From assembly GCA_027483445.1 (NCBI GenBank), contig JAIXUS010000025.1, positions 1-64,000 on the forward strand: a stretch of 64,000 nt of DNA. Reading direction: 5' to 3'. Positions within the stretch are counted from its first letter, which is position 1, and each line of letters starts with the position of its first letter. Shown here piece after piece: positions 10,586-20,639 of the stretch. Below the pieces are notes generated by a model. That model saw only the letters and a list, made by a program, of their open reading frames with translations. It was not told the origin of the DNA and did no database searches. The stretch comes from Bacteroidota bacterium. GTDB lineage: Bacteria > Bacteroidota > Bacteroidia > M30B66. Both the position numbers and the translations under genes were made by a program.

Positions 10586-11467
10586 ATGAGTTGGTTTAAA
10601 AGGAAAAGTAAAAACATTACCACATCAACCCTCGAGAAAAAAGAAACTCCCGAAGGTCTCTGGTACAAATGTCCATCTTGTAAAAAGATATATTCTTCCG
10701 GCGACCATGAGAATAATCTCTGGGTTTGTGCCAATTGTGGTTATCATGAGCGTATCAATTCGAGAGAATACTTCGGGATTCTGTTTGATGACCAGGAATA
10801 CACTGAGTTGTTCGACGGTATTTTACCAACCGACCCATTGCAATTCGTCGACACCAAGAAATACGCTGATCGGATTACTGCGACACAACAAAAAACCGGC
10901 TACGAAGATGCCATGTCATGCGCCGTTGGCCTTGTTGACGACGTAAAATTGGTTGTGGCCTGCATGAATTTTGAGTTTATCGGCGGTTCGATGGGCTCCG
11001 TTGTGGGTGAAAAAATTTCTCGTTCCATCGACTATTGTATCAAGCACAAGCTACCGCTGATGATTATCTCGAAATCGGGCGGTGCGCGTATGATGGAAGC
11101 TGCTTTTTCGCTGATGCAGATGGCCAAAACGTCGGCCAAACTCACCCTTTTGAGTGAGGCAGGCCTCCCCTACATCAGTCTCCTCACCGACCCTACCACA
11201 GGTGGCGTTACCGCTTCGTATGCCATGCTGGGCGATTTGAACATCGCTGAACCAGGCGCTCTAATTGGCTTTGCTGGTCCTCGCGTTGTTAAAGAAACCA
11301 TCGGTAAAGACTTACCGGAAGGATTTCAAACAGCCGAGTTCGTGTTGGAACATGGCTTTTTGGATTTCATTGTTGAACGTCGAGACCTCAAGCACCGACT
11401 GGTTAATGTGCTTAGAATGTTGATGAAAAAAGACTGCGCTCCGGCCGTAAAAGGAGCCTTAGAGTGA
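10586..11467 (+). CDS. accD: Acetyl-CoA carboxylase carboxyltransferase subunit beta
   Basis: 293 residues. With AccA it transfers carboxyl from carboxybiotin to acetyl-CoA, giving malonyl-CoA for fatty-acid synthesis. The N-terminal zinc ribbon has Cys29, Cys32, Cys48 and Cys51 ([10 protein letters not shown]...[12 protein letters not shown]). The crotonase-like carboxyltransferase core follows, with [49 protein letters not shown] and [14 protein letters not shown]. Length matches the family. It has its own promoter and ends about 60 bases before the rpsO promoter region. Confidence 0.97.
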   Translation: MSWFKRKSKNITTSTLEKKETPEGLWYKCPSCKKIYSSGDHENNLWVCANCGYHERINSREYFGILFDDQEYTELFDGILPTDPLQFVDTKKYADRITATQQKTGYEDAMSCAVGLVDDVKLVVACMNFEFIGGSMGSVVGEKISRSIDYCIKHKLPLMIISKSGGARMMEAAFSLMQMAKTSAKLTLLSEAGLPYISLLTDPTTGGVTASYAMLGDLNIAEPGALIGFAGPRVVKETIGKDLPEGFQTAEFVLEHGFLDFIVERRDLKHRLVNVLRMLMKKDCAPAVKGALE

Positions 11468-11526
11468 TTTCAACAATCAACCGTTAATTTTTTGATTGGC
11501 AAACTTTTTTGCTGAGCATTTTTATC

Positions 11527-11534
11527 TATCTTTG
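11527..11534 (+). promoter_or_regulatory. Likely -7 element of rpsO
   Basis: TATCTTTG followed by C fits TAnnTTTG. It lies 27 bases before the rpsO ATG. The upstream TTG element is not at an ideal distance. Confidence 0.5.
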
Positions 11535-11561
11535 CGCTCCTGTAAAAGAAGAATCAATACA

Positions 11562-11831
11562 ATGGCATTGACAACCGCAGCAAAAAAAGAAATTTTTGCC
11601 AAATTCGGTGGATCCGAAACGAACACCGGCTCTACTGAGGGTCAGATTGCGATGTTTACACAACGCATTAACATGATGACCGAGCACCTGAAAATCAATA
11701 AGAAAGACTTTGGCACCCAGCGTTCGCTAATTAAGCTCGTAGGTATGCGCAGAAGTTTGCTTGACTATCTGAAAGACCGCGACATTACCAAGTACAGGTC
11801 GCTCATTAAAGAACTAAACATCAGAAAGTAA
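11562..11831 (+). CDS. rpsO: 30S ribosomal protein S15
   Basis: Starting at the ATG at 11562 gives 89 residues, the standard S15 length; upstream in-frame starts would precede the promoter. The characteristic segments are present: GSTEGQIAMFTQRINMMTEHL, HLKINKKDFGTQRSLIKLVGMRRSLLDYLK and YRSLIKELNIRK. It binds 16S rRNA in the platform of the small subunit. The rpsO-pnp order is widely conserved; a terminator-like hairpin separates the two here. Confidence 0.97.
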   Translation: MALTTAAKKEIFAKFGGSETNTGSTEGQIAMFTQRINMMTEHLKINKKDFGTQRSLIKLVGMRRSLLDYLKDRDITKYRSLIKELNIRK

Positions 11832-11851
11832 TTCTGATTACACTTTCGAAG

Positions 11852-11883
11852 AAGGCAATTCATTGGATTGCCTTTTTCTTTTT
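11852..11883 (+). terminator. Hairpin terminator between rpsO and pnp
   Basis: AAGGCAAT-TCATTGG-ATTGCCTT followed by a long T-rich run. Its position between rpsO and pnp suggests partial termination, or an RNA processing site as known for this operon in other bacteria; the latter is inference. Confidence 0.75.
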
Positions 11884-11906
11884 TTCCTACCAATTTCCAA
11901 ACACCT

Positions 11907-14045
11907 ATGAATCTAGGAGTTAAAAAAACTTTCTCCATGCCCGATGGGCAGGAGATTACCATCGAGACCGGTAAGCTCGCCAAGCAAGCGCATGGTTCGG
12001 TGGTTGTAAAAATGGGCGGTACCATGTTATTGGCAACCGTTGTAAGTAACGAAGACGCCAAAGAAGGCGTTGATTTCCTCCCACTCACCGTTGAATATCA
12101 AGAGAAATATGCCTCTACAGGGAAGTTTCCCGGAGGTTTTTTCAAGCGTGAAGCGCGTCCCTCAGAAAGCGAGATTTTGATTTCCCGCCTTGTCGACCGA
12201 GCGCTACGTCCGCTTTTCCCCGACGACTATCACTCTGATACACTGGTGAGCATTCAACTTATCTCTTCAGATAAAGTGCATCTCCCCGACTGTTTGGCTT
12301 GTTTAGCCGCCTCGGCTGCATTGGCCGTTTCCGACATTCCATTCAATGGCCCTATTTCGGAAGTGCGCGTTGCACGGATCAACGGAAAGATGGAGATAAA
12401 CCCAAGCATCGAAGCGCTGGCTCATGCCGACATCGATATTATCGTGGCAGCGTCGGAAGACAGCATCGTGATGGTTGAAGGCGAAATGAAAGAAGTTTCT
12501 GAACAGGAAATGCTCGAGGCCATCAAAACCGCCCACAACGCCATTAAGGTGCAACTCGAGGCCATCCGCCAGTTGGCGGCCCAGGTTCCCTCCTCTTCGC
12601 CCAAGCGTGTTTACAGTCACGAAACCCACGACGAAGCATTGCATGAGGCCGTTTTTGCGTTCTGCTATGATGGCTGCGTAGAAGTTGCCCGTTCAGGAAA
12701 CGCCAATAAAAAGGCCCGTTCTGAAGCATTTAAAGCCATCCGCAAAGCATTCGAAGAGTCGTTAAGTCCAGAAGAACTGGAATCTAAGGCCCCTTTGATT
12801 GGTGTGTACTTCCATGATGTGGAGAAAAAAGCAATGCGTCAGGTTATTCTCAATGAGAAGAAACGCCTTGATGGCCGCGGATTAACCGACATTCGTCCGA
12901 TCTGGTGCGAGGTCGATTATTTGCCATCTGCCCATGGATCAGCCATCTTTACACGCGGAGAAACACAATCGCTCACCACAGTTACTTTGGGAACCAAGAT
13001 GGATGAGCAAATGATTGATGGTGCGGTGATTGAGGGAACAAATAACTTCTTGTTGCATTACAACTTCCCCTCCTTCTCTACTGGCGAGGCTCGGGCAAGT
13101 CGCGGTACAAGCCGTCGTGAAATCGGACATGGAAACCTGGCTCTTCGTGCGTTAAAACCTATCGTACCACAGGCTCCAGAGAACCCTTATACCATTCGTA
13201 TTGTTTCAGACATTCTGGAATCGAACGGTTCTTCATCCATGGCCACGGTATGCGCCGGAACATTGGCGCTGATGGATGCCGGGGTTAAGCTGGCCAAACC
13301 GGTTTCGGGAATTGCTATGGGGTTGATTACAGACGATGGGAATAAGTACGCCGTGTTGTCTGATATCCTTGGTGACGAAGACCATCTTGGTGACATGGAC
13401 TTTAAGGTAACCGGCACCAAAGATGGAATTACAGCCTGTCAGATGGACATTAAGGTTCATGGATTGAGTTACGAAATCATGCTCAATGCCTTAAATCAGG
13501 CGAAAGAAGGGCGCTTACACATTCTGGGTGAGATGACAAAGGTGCTTTCCGCTCCACGGGAGGATTACAAACCGCATGCTCCTAGAATTATCGAATTGCG
13601 CATCCCAAAAGAGTTTATTGGGGCTGTTATTGGTCCGGGTGGAAAGATTATCCAGGAAATGCAGCGTGAGACCAATACGGTGATTGTGATTGAAGAAGTA
13701 GGTGATCAGGGTGTTGTTCAGATTTCGTCGAACGACAAAGTGAGCATCGATAAAGCCGTAGCCAGAATCCGCGCTATTGCTGCTACTCCGGAGATCGGCG
13801 ACATCTATCAAGGCAAGGTGAAATCGATTGTTGCCTTTGGCGCGTTTGTCGAAATTATGCCAGGCAAGGATGGCTTGCTGCACATATCTGAGATTGATCA
13901 CCGCCGTATCGAAACGATGGATGGTATCTTCAAGGAAGGTGACATTGTAGAGGTTAAGCTCATCGATGTTGACAAGAAAACAGGCAAGCTTAAGCTGAGT
14001 CGTAAAGCCTTGATACCTAAACCTGAAAAGGCAGCCAACAGCTAA
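11907..14045 (+). CDS. pnp: Polyribonucleotide nucleotidyltransferase (PNPase)
   Basis: From the ATG at 11907 the protein has 712 residues, typical for PNPase; the longer frame begins inside the terminator T-run. It degrades RNA phosphorolytically from the 3' end. Two RNase PH domains flank a helical domain ([19 protein letters not shown] in the first, [15 protein letters not shown] and [26 protein letters not shown] in the second). A KH domain ([17 protein letters not shown]) and an S1 domain ([28 protein letters not shown]) follow. All domains look intact. Confidence 0.97.
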   Translation: MNLGVKKTFSMPDGQEITIETGKLAKQAHGSVVVKMGGTMLLATVVSNEDAKEGVDFLPLTVEYQEKYASTGKFPGGFFKREARPSESEILISRLVDRALRPLFPDDYHSDTLVSIQLISSDKVHLPDCLACLAASAALAVSDIPFNGPISEVRVARINGKMEINPSIEALAHADIDIIVAASEDSIVMVEGEMKEVSEQEMLEAIKTAHNAIKVQLEAIRQLAAQVPSSSPKRVYSHETHDEALHEAVFAFCYDGCVEVARSGNANKKARSEAFKAIRKAFEESLSPEELESKAPLIGVYFHDVEKKAMRQVILNEKKRLDGRGLTDIRPIWCEVDYLPSAHGSAIFTRGETQSLTTVTLGTKMDEQMIDGAVIEGTNNFLLHYNFPSFSTGEARASRGTSRREIGHGNLALRALKPIVPQAPENPYTIRIVSDILESNGSSSMATVCAGTLALMDAGVKLAKPVSGIAMGLITDDGNKYAVLSDILGDEDHLGDMDFKVTGTKDGITACQMDIKVHGLSYEIMLNALNQAKEGRLHILGEMTKVLSAPREDYKPHAPRIIELRIPKEFIGAVIGPGGKIIQEMQRETNTVIVIEEVGDQGVVQISSNDKVSIDKAVARIRAIAATPEIGDIYQGKVKSIVAFGAFVEIMPGKDGLLHISEIDHRRIETMDGIFKEGDIVEVKLIDVDKKTGKLKLSRKALIPKPEKAANS

Positions 14046-14082
14046 ATTACTTTAACTACTGAAGTTCAAGTACGTACTTTGG

Positions 14083-14111
14083 AGCCCCGGCAGTTGTCGG
14101 GGCTTTTTTTT
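14083..14111 (+). terminator. Intrinsic terminator of pnp
   Basis: AGCCCCG-GCAGTTGT-CGGGGCT followed by eight T, about 40 bases after the pnp stop. Confidence 0.9.
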
Positions 14112-14610
14112 GAGGCTTGGTGATGACTTTCTGTGTTGGGCAAGGTTCAATCGCTAGGGTTGATACAAGGCATTTTCAGTGTAGCCCAATGAACCGCCAC
14201 ATCCGGTTTTAAGGCGATTCAACGCTGAGTATGTCAGAAATTGAGCATTTGCAGGATTTCACCAGCAGATTTTAATGTTACGTCTTGCATCCGCTGGATT
14301 CTCGAATTTTCAGCGGGACTTAACTTAGGGCTTCTTGAAAAAGTCAGAAATGCGGCAGATGCGAGCCGCTGGCAACGAAGCAGATGCTGTACTTCTGGCT
14401 AACGAAAAATTGAACTTCATGAATTTAGGAGTGCATGGATTTTCAGAAGCTAGACTAAAACCCTTGCATTAAGCCTCATTCAAACAGTGGCTAAAGAATA
14501 CTATTGAGTGTTTTTCAGTAAACCCTAATTTAGTTCTCTGAATTGCATAAGCGGTAAACAATTTCTACCTCAAACCCCAAACTCTGTTGATTTCTTTTGG
14601 GTGCTAATCT

Positions 14611-14769
14611 CATTTTTTCCTTGACAATTCGGGCGAAATGGGCGAAGGGAATCCCGCAACTTTCCCCTTCCCGGCGTAAAGTTCGGGCTCCGGTCAATAC
14701 CCCCAACTTGGAGCTTTCATTTGTCATGAACAGCCCGGTGAATAAGTGTGTGCATAAGTGGTTGAAAAC
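14611..14769 (+). repeat. Dispersed 155-bp repeat, copy A
   Basis: Begins T-run then CTTGACAATTCGGGC, continues through GGGCGAAGGGAATCCC and CCCCTTCCCGGCGTAAAGTTC, and ends with GAATAAGTGTGTGCATAAG then GTTGAAAAC. Copies B (60683-60843) and C (61043-61202) share this order. TGTGCATAA is the complement of TTATGCACA, a match to the DnaA-box consensus TTATNCACA. Confidence 0.75.
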
Positions 14770-14894
14770 AGCTAGAAGTCCCTATATTGTTGAGGTTCGT
14801 GACTTAAGTCGTACGTTTTTTTTTCGTTTCAGCATGCTTGGTAGACCTTAAAGCAGGCTGTGCCTCGAAGGCTCAAATGATGGGTTGCGCCACG

Positions 14895-15015
14895 GACTGC
14901 AGCCGGCAGCGCCCGGGGGAGCGTAGCGATCCGGGACTAAGGCGAAAGGCCGGGTGCCCGACCGGAAAATTGAGGCTTGCAAAGAGAGCAACCCGGGCAG
15001 GCGCCCAAAAGGAAA
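14895..15015 (-). repeat. Dispersed post-terminator GC-rich repeat, copy b
   Basis: On the minus strand TTTTGGGCGCCTGCCCGGGTT begins about 10 bases after the aminopeptidase terminator. GGTCGGGCACCCGG and a GTGGCGCAAC end follow in the same order as copy c at 30342. Confidence 0.6.
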
Positions 15016-15018
15016 TGA

Positions 15019-15053
15019 AAAAGGGCGACCACAGCGCTGTGCCGGTCACCCTT
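15019..15053 (-). terminator. Intrinsic terminator of the aminopeptidase operon
   Basis: On the minus strand, AAGGGTGACCGGCACAGC pairs with GCTGTGGTCGCCCTT and is followed by a T run. Confidence 0.85.
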
Positions 15054-15076
15054 GTGCAGTGAGTTTCTGGTTTGAC

Positions 15077-17506
15077 TTACTTCTTAGGCTTGGTGATTTT
15101 GTCTTTCAGGGTTTGTTCCCAACTGCTGCTGCCTAAGGTGGAAAGCTTGGCTTCAACGGTCGGCTTCCAATCGCTGAGGCCGTAAGCCCAAATGAGCACT
15201 CCAAGTCCTCCGTTGCTGAGACGACTATTGGGATTTAAGGCGGCGTCCCAAGCATGATCAATAAGTTTGGTATTGATTACAACTAAATCCTTGGCCAAGG
15301 CAAAGGCAGCGCGACGGGTATTGAATTCGAATGCGTTGCTGCAGAGATCGATGAGCGTATCGGCATAGTTTTTTTGTCCGTTGCGAATAGCATGTTTCAA
15401 CCAGGTAATCTGCACGTTATGCGCGTTGTTGCCCACCACTCCTTTGGTTTTAGCCAGATAGCCATCAACCGGACCGAGGCTACAGAGCTTATCAAGAGCG
15501 GCTTCGAGCGTAACGTAGCTGGAGTCGCTCAGCAATTTTTCAACGGGTTTCACAAATTCCTTGGTCAGTGTATCGAGGTTTTGCAGGGCTGACTGGCGAA
15601 TCTCCCAGCTGGGTGCGGCCAATGCTTCGGCGAAGAGTTTGCGACTTGACTTATCCTTATCGGGCGCTAAAATTTCTAAAATGGCCTTGCGTACGTAAAC
15701 CGATTTTTCCTTTCTGAAAATGGTCTGAAGCTCTTTTCTGGTCTCTGCCAGCGGAAGATTTCCCATACTCAGCACGGCGTCGAGCCGGTCGAGCATGTGT
15801 GCGGCGTTGTTGGCCTGAGCAATCAGCATTTCGGTCGACTTCGGAAAATCGACCGCTTTCATCACCTCGTTGTTTGGATCGAAAAGCCAGTAAGCCACCT
15901 TTTTACCCGGCGTTAGCTGGATTTCAACGTTCGTTTCCTTCTTTTCAATCCACACTTTTTTCCGCGAAACCGTTCCATCGGCATACCAGACCTCAAAAAC
16001 AAAAGGCATTTTAAACAAGCCGACAGCCGGCTCTTGCATTTGCTTTTGAACAACATTAAACACCACTGATTGAGCATTTTGAAGCGACCTCACGGTGTAC
16101 GTTGGCTCTCCTCCGCGGTACACCCACTGTTCCCAGAACCAATCGAGCGACTGACCGGTGGTGGCATGAATGGAGCGGAGCAAATCGTGCGAGTCGACAT
16201 TTCCGTAAGCGTTTCGCTCGAGGTAATGCTTCACGGCGCGGTTGTAATCTTCGCGCCCCATCACGTATTTCATCATTTCCAACACGACCGCACCTTTTGG
16301 GTACCATCGGGTGCTGCCCGCTTGAGAATGCGCAATGGGGAAAAGGTCACGCGAGGAGGCATTAAATGCTGAATTTTGAGCGTTTCGGCGCGCCATATCG
16401 AAATAATCCAGGCCCAGGGCTTCACGCTCATAAATCATGTTGTAATGCGTGGCAAAACTCTCCTGTAACCAGTGGTGCACGGGCGAAATGGCTGTAACCA
16501 TATCGCCAAACCACTGATGCGCCAATTCGTGAGCATTCACGCCAACATATTTACGGTCGAGATAGCCACGGGCATCGTTGTAGAAAAAATCGCCAAACAC
16601 CGTCGCAGTCGTGTTTTCCATGGCTCCGTAGAGGAAATCCTGCACCGGGATTTGCGAATACTTCTCCCAGGGGTAAGGCACGCCAATTTCCTGTTCAAAA
16701 AAGTCGAACATCTCCTTGCTAAAGCGGTACGTTGGCTCTACCCGATCGGCCTGATCAGGATAGTACCAAAGGTCCATGGCCACGCCGCTGCTGCTTTTCC
16801 GCGTTTCAATTCCATAATCACCAATGCCCAACATAATCAGGTAAGGCGCATGCGGATGTTTCATTTTGTAGTGCCAAAGCTGGTTGTTTCCCTGCTCGGG
16901 GGATGACAATAGCACTCCGTTAGAAAGCACCTTGAATGGCTTGGGCATCAACACTTTCACTTCCGATGTGATTTTATCGTTCATGTAGTCGAACATCGGA
17001 ATCCAATAGCGGTTGTCGATGCCTTGCCCCTGAGTCCAGATCTGCTTGCGGGCCCGGCCTGTTGGGTCGTTCCAGCCAATAAAGTAGATGCCTTTTCTGG
17101 GTTTTGCCTCATAACGTATGCTCAATGTGTGTTGAGTACCTTGCGATAGCGTTCGGGATGGATACACCCAAATTTCTTCGGCGGTTTGCCGGTACCGAAC
17201 CGATTGGTCATCCAGCTTTAGCTCCGACACCTGAATTTCAGGGGCATCAACATAGAATGAATCAACTTGCTTGCGCAGCGGATTAAACGTATGGGTTACG
17301 AAGCCTTTTACCAAACCTTGCTCGGGCACGAAGGAAACCTCCAACAACAAATGCTGGAAGTCGACAAAACGCTCGCGCGGCACCGAGGCACTGTCGTAAG
17401 GCAAGGTTTTGAATTCGGGCATTTTTACTTGAGTCTTCTGACTTTGTGCCGAAAATCCTGTAGCCAACAAGAAAGCAGCTGTTGCTACAAAAATGTATTG
17501 TTTCAT
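15077..17506 (-). CDS. Secreted M1-family metallo-aminopeptidase
   Basis: Start placed at the ATG at 17506, giving a signal peptide (MKQYIFVATAAFLLATGFSAQSQ) and 809 residues. M1 peptidases remove N-terminal residues using one zinc. The substrate-binding GAMEN motif lies at about residues 291-295, and the zinc site HELAHQWFGD begins near residue 324 with the third ligand in WLQESFATHYN. A C-terminal HEAT-like helical region (APDKDKSSRKLFAEALAAPSWEIRQSALQNL) follows. It sits one base after the isoaspartyl peptidase stop (TAG-C-ATG), so the two are translationally linked. Periplasmic or secreted peptide degradation is the likely role. Confidence 0.95.
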   Translation of the reverse strand: MKQYIFVATAAFLLATGFSAQSQKTQVKMPEFKTLPYDSASVPRERFVDFQHLLLEVSFVPEQGLVKGFVTHTFNPLRKQVDSFYVDAPEIQVSELKLDDQSVRYRQTAEEIWVYPSRTLSQGTQHTLSIRYEAKPRKGIYFIGWNDPTGRARKQIWTQGQGIDNRYWIPMFDYMNDKITSEVKVLMPKPFKVLSNGVLLSSPEQGNNQLWHYKMKHPHAPYLIMLGIGDYGIETRKSSSGVAMDLWYYPDQADRVEPTYRFSKEMFDFFEQEIGVPYPWEKYSQIPVQDFLYGAMENTTATVFGDFFYNDARGYLDRKYVGVNAHELAHQWFGDMVTAISPVHHWLQESFATHYNMIYEREALGLDYFDMARRNAQNSAFNASSRDLFPIAHSQAGSTRWYPKGAVVLEMMKYVMGREDYNRAVKHYLERNAYGNVDSHDLLRSIHATTGQSLDWFWEQWVYRGGEPTYTVRSLQNAQSVVFNVVQKQMQEPAVGLFKMPFVFEVWYADGTVSRKKVWIEKKETNVEIQLTPGKKVAYWLFDPNNEVMKAVDFPKSTEMLIAQANNAAHMLDRLDAVLSMGNLPLAETRKELQTIFRKEKSVYVRKAILEILAPDKDKSSRKLFAEALAAPSWEIRQSALQNLDTLTKEFVKPVEKLLSDSSYVTLEAALDKLCSLGPVDGYLAKTKGVVGNNAHNVQITWLKHAIRNGQKNYADTLIDLCSNAFEFNTRRAAFALAKDLVVINTKLIDHAWDAALNPNSRLSNGGLGVLIWAYGLSDWKPTVEAKLSTLGSSSWEQTLKDKITKPKK

Positions 17507-17507
17507 G

Positions 17508-18437
17508 CTAATAAATGGCAGTGAATGGTTCTGAGTCGATGTATTTCCAACCGCGGTACATTCCGGTTGAGTTAAACGGGAGGCAAATGTTTCCATGTGC
17601 ATCAATGGCAATAAGGCCGCCTTCACCACCGCGTTCGATGAGTTTTCGGTTCACAACTTCATGGCAGGCTTGTTCTAGGCTTAATCCTTTATATTCCATG
17701 AGGCACGAAAGGTCGTAGGCCACTACAGACCGAATGAAGAACTCTCCGTGGCCGGTGCAACTTACGGCGCAGGTGTTATTGTTGGCATAGGTTCCGGCGC
17801 CAATGATAGGGCTGTCTCCTGCCCTGCCCCATCGTTTGTTGGTCATGCCACCTGTTGACGTTGCGGCAGCGAGATTTCCAGCGGCGTCGCGGGCTACAGC
17901 TCCAACGGTTCCGAATTTCTTATCGGGAGGACTGGTCGAAACTGAGTGATCAAGGAAGGCGCCTTCTTCATGGATAACCTGCAAGAGCTGGTTGTAACGG
18001 AAATCGGTATGAAAATAGGATTCGGGTTCAAACTGAATTCCGCGTGCGCGGGCAAAATCTTCAGCGCCTTTGCCACAGAGCAGCACGTGTTCGGAGTGGT
18101 CCATCACCTCGCGGGCCAAAACAATTGGGTTGCGCACTCCGGCTATACCCGCAACAGCACCGGCTTTGAGCGTTTTACCGCACATCAGCGAGGCGTCCAG
18201 CTCATGGGTTTTGTTGTGTGTGAACACGGCACCTTTTCCCGCATTGAAGAGCGGGCAGTCTTCGAGCACTTTTACGGCAGCCATTGCGGCATCGATGGCC
18301 GATGCACCCGACTTGAGCAGGGCATCACCAGCCAAAAGCGCGTCTTGTAAAGCAGCACGGTACAGGGCTTCTGCCTCTGGAGTCATGGCAGACCGATCCA
18401 ATGTACCGGCTCCTCCGTGTACGGCAATACCGGTCAT
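17508..18437 (-). CDS. Isoaspartyl peptidase / L-asparaginase (Ntn-hydrolase)
   Basis: 309 residues, a plant-type asparaginase precursor that self-cleaves before the nucleophile Thr177 in KFGTVGAVARD. Family signatures include IAVHGGAGT at the N terminus, LFNAGKGAVFTHNKTHELDASLM and the STGGMTNKRWGRAGDSPIIGAGTYANN region around the substrate pocket. It removes isoaspartyl residues from damaged peptides and hydrolyses asparagine. No signal peptide is seen, unlike the following aminopeptidase. Its ATG overlaps the cyclophilin stop (TAATG), making a three-gene operon for prolyl isomerisation and peptide turnover. Confidence 0.95.
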   Translation of the reverse strand: MTGIAVHGGAGTLDRSAMTPEAEALYRAALQDALLAGDALLKSGASAIDAAMAAVKVLEDCPLFNAGKGAVFTHNKTHELDASLMCGKTLKAGAVAGIAGVRNPIVLAREVMDHSEHVLLCGKGAEDFARARGIQFEPESYFHTDFRYNQLLQVIHEEGAFLDHSVSTSPPDKKFGTVGAVARDAAGNLAAATSTGGMTNKRWGRAGDSPIIGAGTYANNNTCAVSCTGHGEFFIRSVVAYDLSCLMEYKGLSLEQACHEVVNRKLIERGGEGGLIAIDAHGNICLPFNSTGMYRGWKYIDSEPFTAIY

Positions 18438-18877
18438 TAAGCCTCTTCTGTAATGGTGATTTTCTCAATCAGGTCGCCTTGCCGAATTTGATCGACGATG
18501 TCGACGTTCTCGATTACCTTTCCGAACACGGTATGTTTACGGTCGAGATGCGCGGTATTGCTGCGGTTGTGGCATATAAAGAATTGCGACCCACCTGTAT
18601 CACGTCCGGCATGTGCCATCGATAGCACTCCGCGGTCGTGGTACTGATTGCCCCCATCGAGCTCACATTTAATGGTATAGCCTGGTCCGCCGGTACCAAT
18701 TCCTTTTGGACAGCCAGCTTGCACTACAAAACCAGGGATTACCCGGTGAAATTTGAGGCCATCGTAGAATCCCGACTGTGCGAGACGAACGAAATTGTCG
18801 ACGGTTCCGGGTGCGTCATTTTCGAAGAATTCCACGGTCATATTGCCGTATTGAGTCTGAATGGTTGCTTTTTTCAT
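18437..18877 (-). CDS. Cyclophilin-type peptidyl-prolyl cis-trans isomerase
   Basis: 146 residues, a compact single-domain cyclophilin without a signal peptide. Key segments are [64 protein letters not shown] and [15 protein letters not shown]. These cover the catalytic Arg/Phe and Gln positions. It catalyses proline isomerisation in the cytoplasm. It is the first gene of the run that continues into the isoaspartyl peptidase and M1 aminopeptidase. Confidence 0.96.
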   Translation of the reverse strand: MKKATIQTQYGNMTVEFFENDAPGTVDNFVRLAQSGFYDGLKFHRVIPGFVVQAGCPKGIGTGGPGYTIKCELDGGNQYHDRGVLSMAHAGRDTGGSQFFICHNRSNTAHLDRKHTVFGKVIENVDIVDQIRQGDLIEKITITEEA

Positions 18878-18954
18878 GAGATTTTAATTCAGGGTTCGAA
18901 ATTAGATGAATTTTTGGCAGGAACTTTGAAAGCGGAAAATCAAAACCGGAAGCT

Positions 18955-19704
18955 ATGAAAACGACTACTCTCCTCCTCGGAACCCTGCTCCTTACCGAGA
19001 TGGTAAACAGTCAGGTGATATTGCAGCAGCAAACCACAACTACAACCACAACAACCACGAATCCGGGTACATTCGTCAATCCAGGTATGATTCAACAACC
19101 GGGTGTGAATGTGCAATTTTGGTCACAACCTGGACTTGTCATGCAAGATCCTTTTATGCAGCCGGGCAATCAGTTTTTCACCGATCCACTCACCGGCATC
19201 ATGTACTATACCGACCCTATGCAAGGGCAGTTCATGATAGATCAATGGGGGAACTATATTCCGGTTCAACAGCAAGTGGTTATACAGCAGCCCTTTACCC
19301 AACAGCAGTTTCAGTTTGTTAACCCGCAGCAACAGTTTTTCCCTCAACAACAATTTGTTCAGCCCCAGCAACAGTTTTTTCCTCAGCAGCAGTTTATTCA
19401 GCAGCAGCAGTTTATGGGGGTTGATGGCGGTACGTTTTCGATGATGATTCAGCAAATTTCCCAGCAAAGTTTCGATTCCAATCGCTTACAGCTGGCCATG
19501 CAAATTGTAAGCTCTAACCGTCTCACCTCAGCTCAGGTAACCGATATTGCCCGATTGCTCAGTTTTGAAAGTTCGCGTTTAGACTTTCTCAAGTTTGCTT
19601 ACCCTTATGTTGCTGATCCGGGAAGCTACTTTTTGGTTAACAATGCCTTTAGCTTCAGCAGCAGTGTTGATGAACTCAACCGCCACATTATGGGTTTCCG
19701 ATAG
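18955..19704 (+). CDS. Exported Gln-rich protein with DUF4476-like C terminus
   Basis: 249 residues. A signal peptide (MKTTTLLLGTLLLTEMVNSQ) is followed by a run of nine Thr (28-36), then a Gln/Phe/Pro-rich region (about 105-155) made of PQQQFF-type units, as in NPQQQFFPQQQFVQPQQQFF. The last 95 residues resemble DUF4476 (SNRLTSAQVTDIARLLSFESSRLDFLKFAYPYVAD). The domain is common in Bacteroidota exported proteins and its function is not known. The low-complexity middle may be a flexible or self-associating linker. Divergent from the cyclophilin operon, convergent with cdaA. Confidence 0.75.
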   Translation: MKTTTLLLGTLLLTEMVNSQVILQQQTTTTTTTTTNPGTFVNPGMIQQPGVNVQFWSQPGLVMQDPFMQPGNQFFTDPLTGIMYYTDPMQGQFMIDQWGNYIPVQQQVVIQQPFTQQQFQFVNPQQQFFPQQQFVQPQQQFFPQQQFIQQQQFMGVDGGTFSMMIQQISQQSFDSNRLQLAMQIVSSNRLTSAQVTDIARLLSFESSRLDFLKFAYPYVADPGSYFLVNNAFSFSSSVDELNRHIMGFR

Positions 19705-19730
19705 GCAATTGCTCCTCTCTATATCTTCCG

Positions 19731-19765
19731 AAAAGCCTCGCCCAAAGCGGGGTTTTTCCTTTTTG
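19731..19765. terminator. Bidirectional terminator between DUF4476 gene and cdaA
   Basis: GCCTCGCCC-AAA-GCGGGGTTTTT has an AAAAG run on the other side, so it can serve both converging genes. Confidence 0.7.
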
Positions 19766-20551
19766 TCAATTGTCGAATTCTTCGGCTAAAACCTCCCCCA
19801 ATTGCTTGGGCGTGATATTGGTTTTGAGCGCACCATTACGCGCGAGCGAAATTTCACCGGTTTGCTCCGACACCGCAATGGCAATGGCGTCGCTTAATTC
19901 ACTAATCCCAACAGCGGCGCGGTGGCGAAGGCCGAGCTGAATGGGAAAAATGGCGTTTTCGGTTAGAGGCATTACACACTTGGCCGCTTTGATTCGGTTG
20001 TCGGAAATGATGATGGCGCCATCATGTAAAGGATTGTTCTTAAAGAAGATAGACTCAAGAATGCTGGCCGTTATCTCTGCATCGAGCCTTTCGCCGGTGT
20101 TGATGTAATATTTTAAGTCGGAGCGCCTGGCAATAACAATGAGGGCCCCGCACTTTTGAAGGGCCATACGCTGGCAGGCAGAAACAATGGCTTCGTAATG
20201 CAGATTGCCATATTGGGAGGAGCTAAAGCCCGACAAGGAACGGTAGTTTTCCCGGTTAAATAAACCCCGCGAGCCAACCATAAGCAAAAATCGACGAATC
20301 TCCTGTTGGAAGACGATAATCAATGCTATTGCGCCAACACCGATGAATTGCCCAAGAATAGTGGCGAGCAATTGCATGTTTAAGGCTTTCACGAAGAGCC
20401 AAAGCAGGTAAAACAGGAGAATACCAAAGAAAATATTAATGGCGGCGGTTCCCTTGATGAGATTGTATAGCTGATACAGCAGAACAGCAACAATCAGGAT
20501 GTCAACCACATCGAGCCAATCTATGGTGATAAATCCAAAAACTGCCATCAT
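19766..20551 (-). CDS. cdaA: Diadenylate cyclase (membrane-bound c-di-AMP synthase)
   Basis: 261 residues. Two to three N-terminal transmembrane segments (about residues 12-90) are followed by a DisA_N/DAC domain. The catalytic DGA motif is at 177-179 (NNPLHDGAIIIS) and the RHR motif at 209-211 (GLRHRAAVGISE). It condenses two ATP to c-di-AMP, which controls potassium and osmotic balance in other bacteria. A KdpDE-like system and Kup are at 55-59 kb, but no c-di-AMP receptor is evident here. It is divergently transcribed from the next gene across about 90 bases. Either of two adjacent ATG codons could be the start. Confidence 0.95.
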   Translation of the reverse strand: MMAVFGFITIDWLDVVDILIVAVLLYQLYNLIKGTAAINIFFGILLFYLLWLFVKALNMQLLATILGQFIGVGAIALIIVFQQEIRRFLLMVGSRGLFNRENYRSLSGFSSSQYGNLHYEAIVSACQRMALQKCGALIVIARRSDLKYYINTGERLDAEITASILESIFFKNNPLHDGAIIISDNRIKAAKCVMPLTENAIFPIQLGLRHRAAVGISELSDAIAIAVSEQTGEISLARNGALKTNITPKQLGEVLAEEFDN

Positions 20552-20639
20552 TGCGTCAAAGATAACGGAGAAATGTAGAAATGGCGGATTAATTCCGGAG
20601 CTTGGGAATTCGCCCGGCTCAGCTTACCTTGGTCCGTTC

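Larger units (their letters stand above)
14112..15018. other. Long intergenic region with two kinds of dispersed repeat
   Basis: About 900 bases between two convergent genes. I see no credible gene; short frames have no family features. It holds one copy of the 155-bp repeat with DnaA-box-like ends (14611-14769) and one copy of the GC-rich post-terminator repeat (14895-15015, minus orientation). The first 450 bases show nothing I recognise. Confidence 0.6.

Noticed and set aside
14838-15062. Short plus-strand frames between pnp and the aminopeptidase
   Set aside because: They run through the dispersed GC-rich repeat and a terminator and have no coding features.
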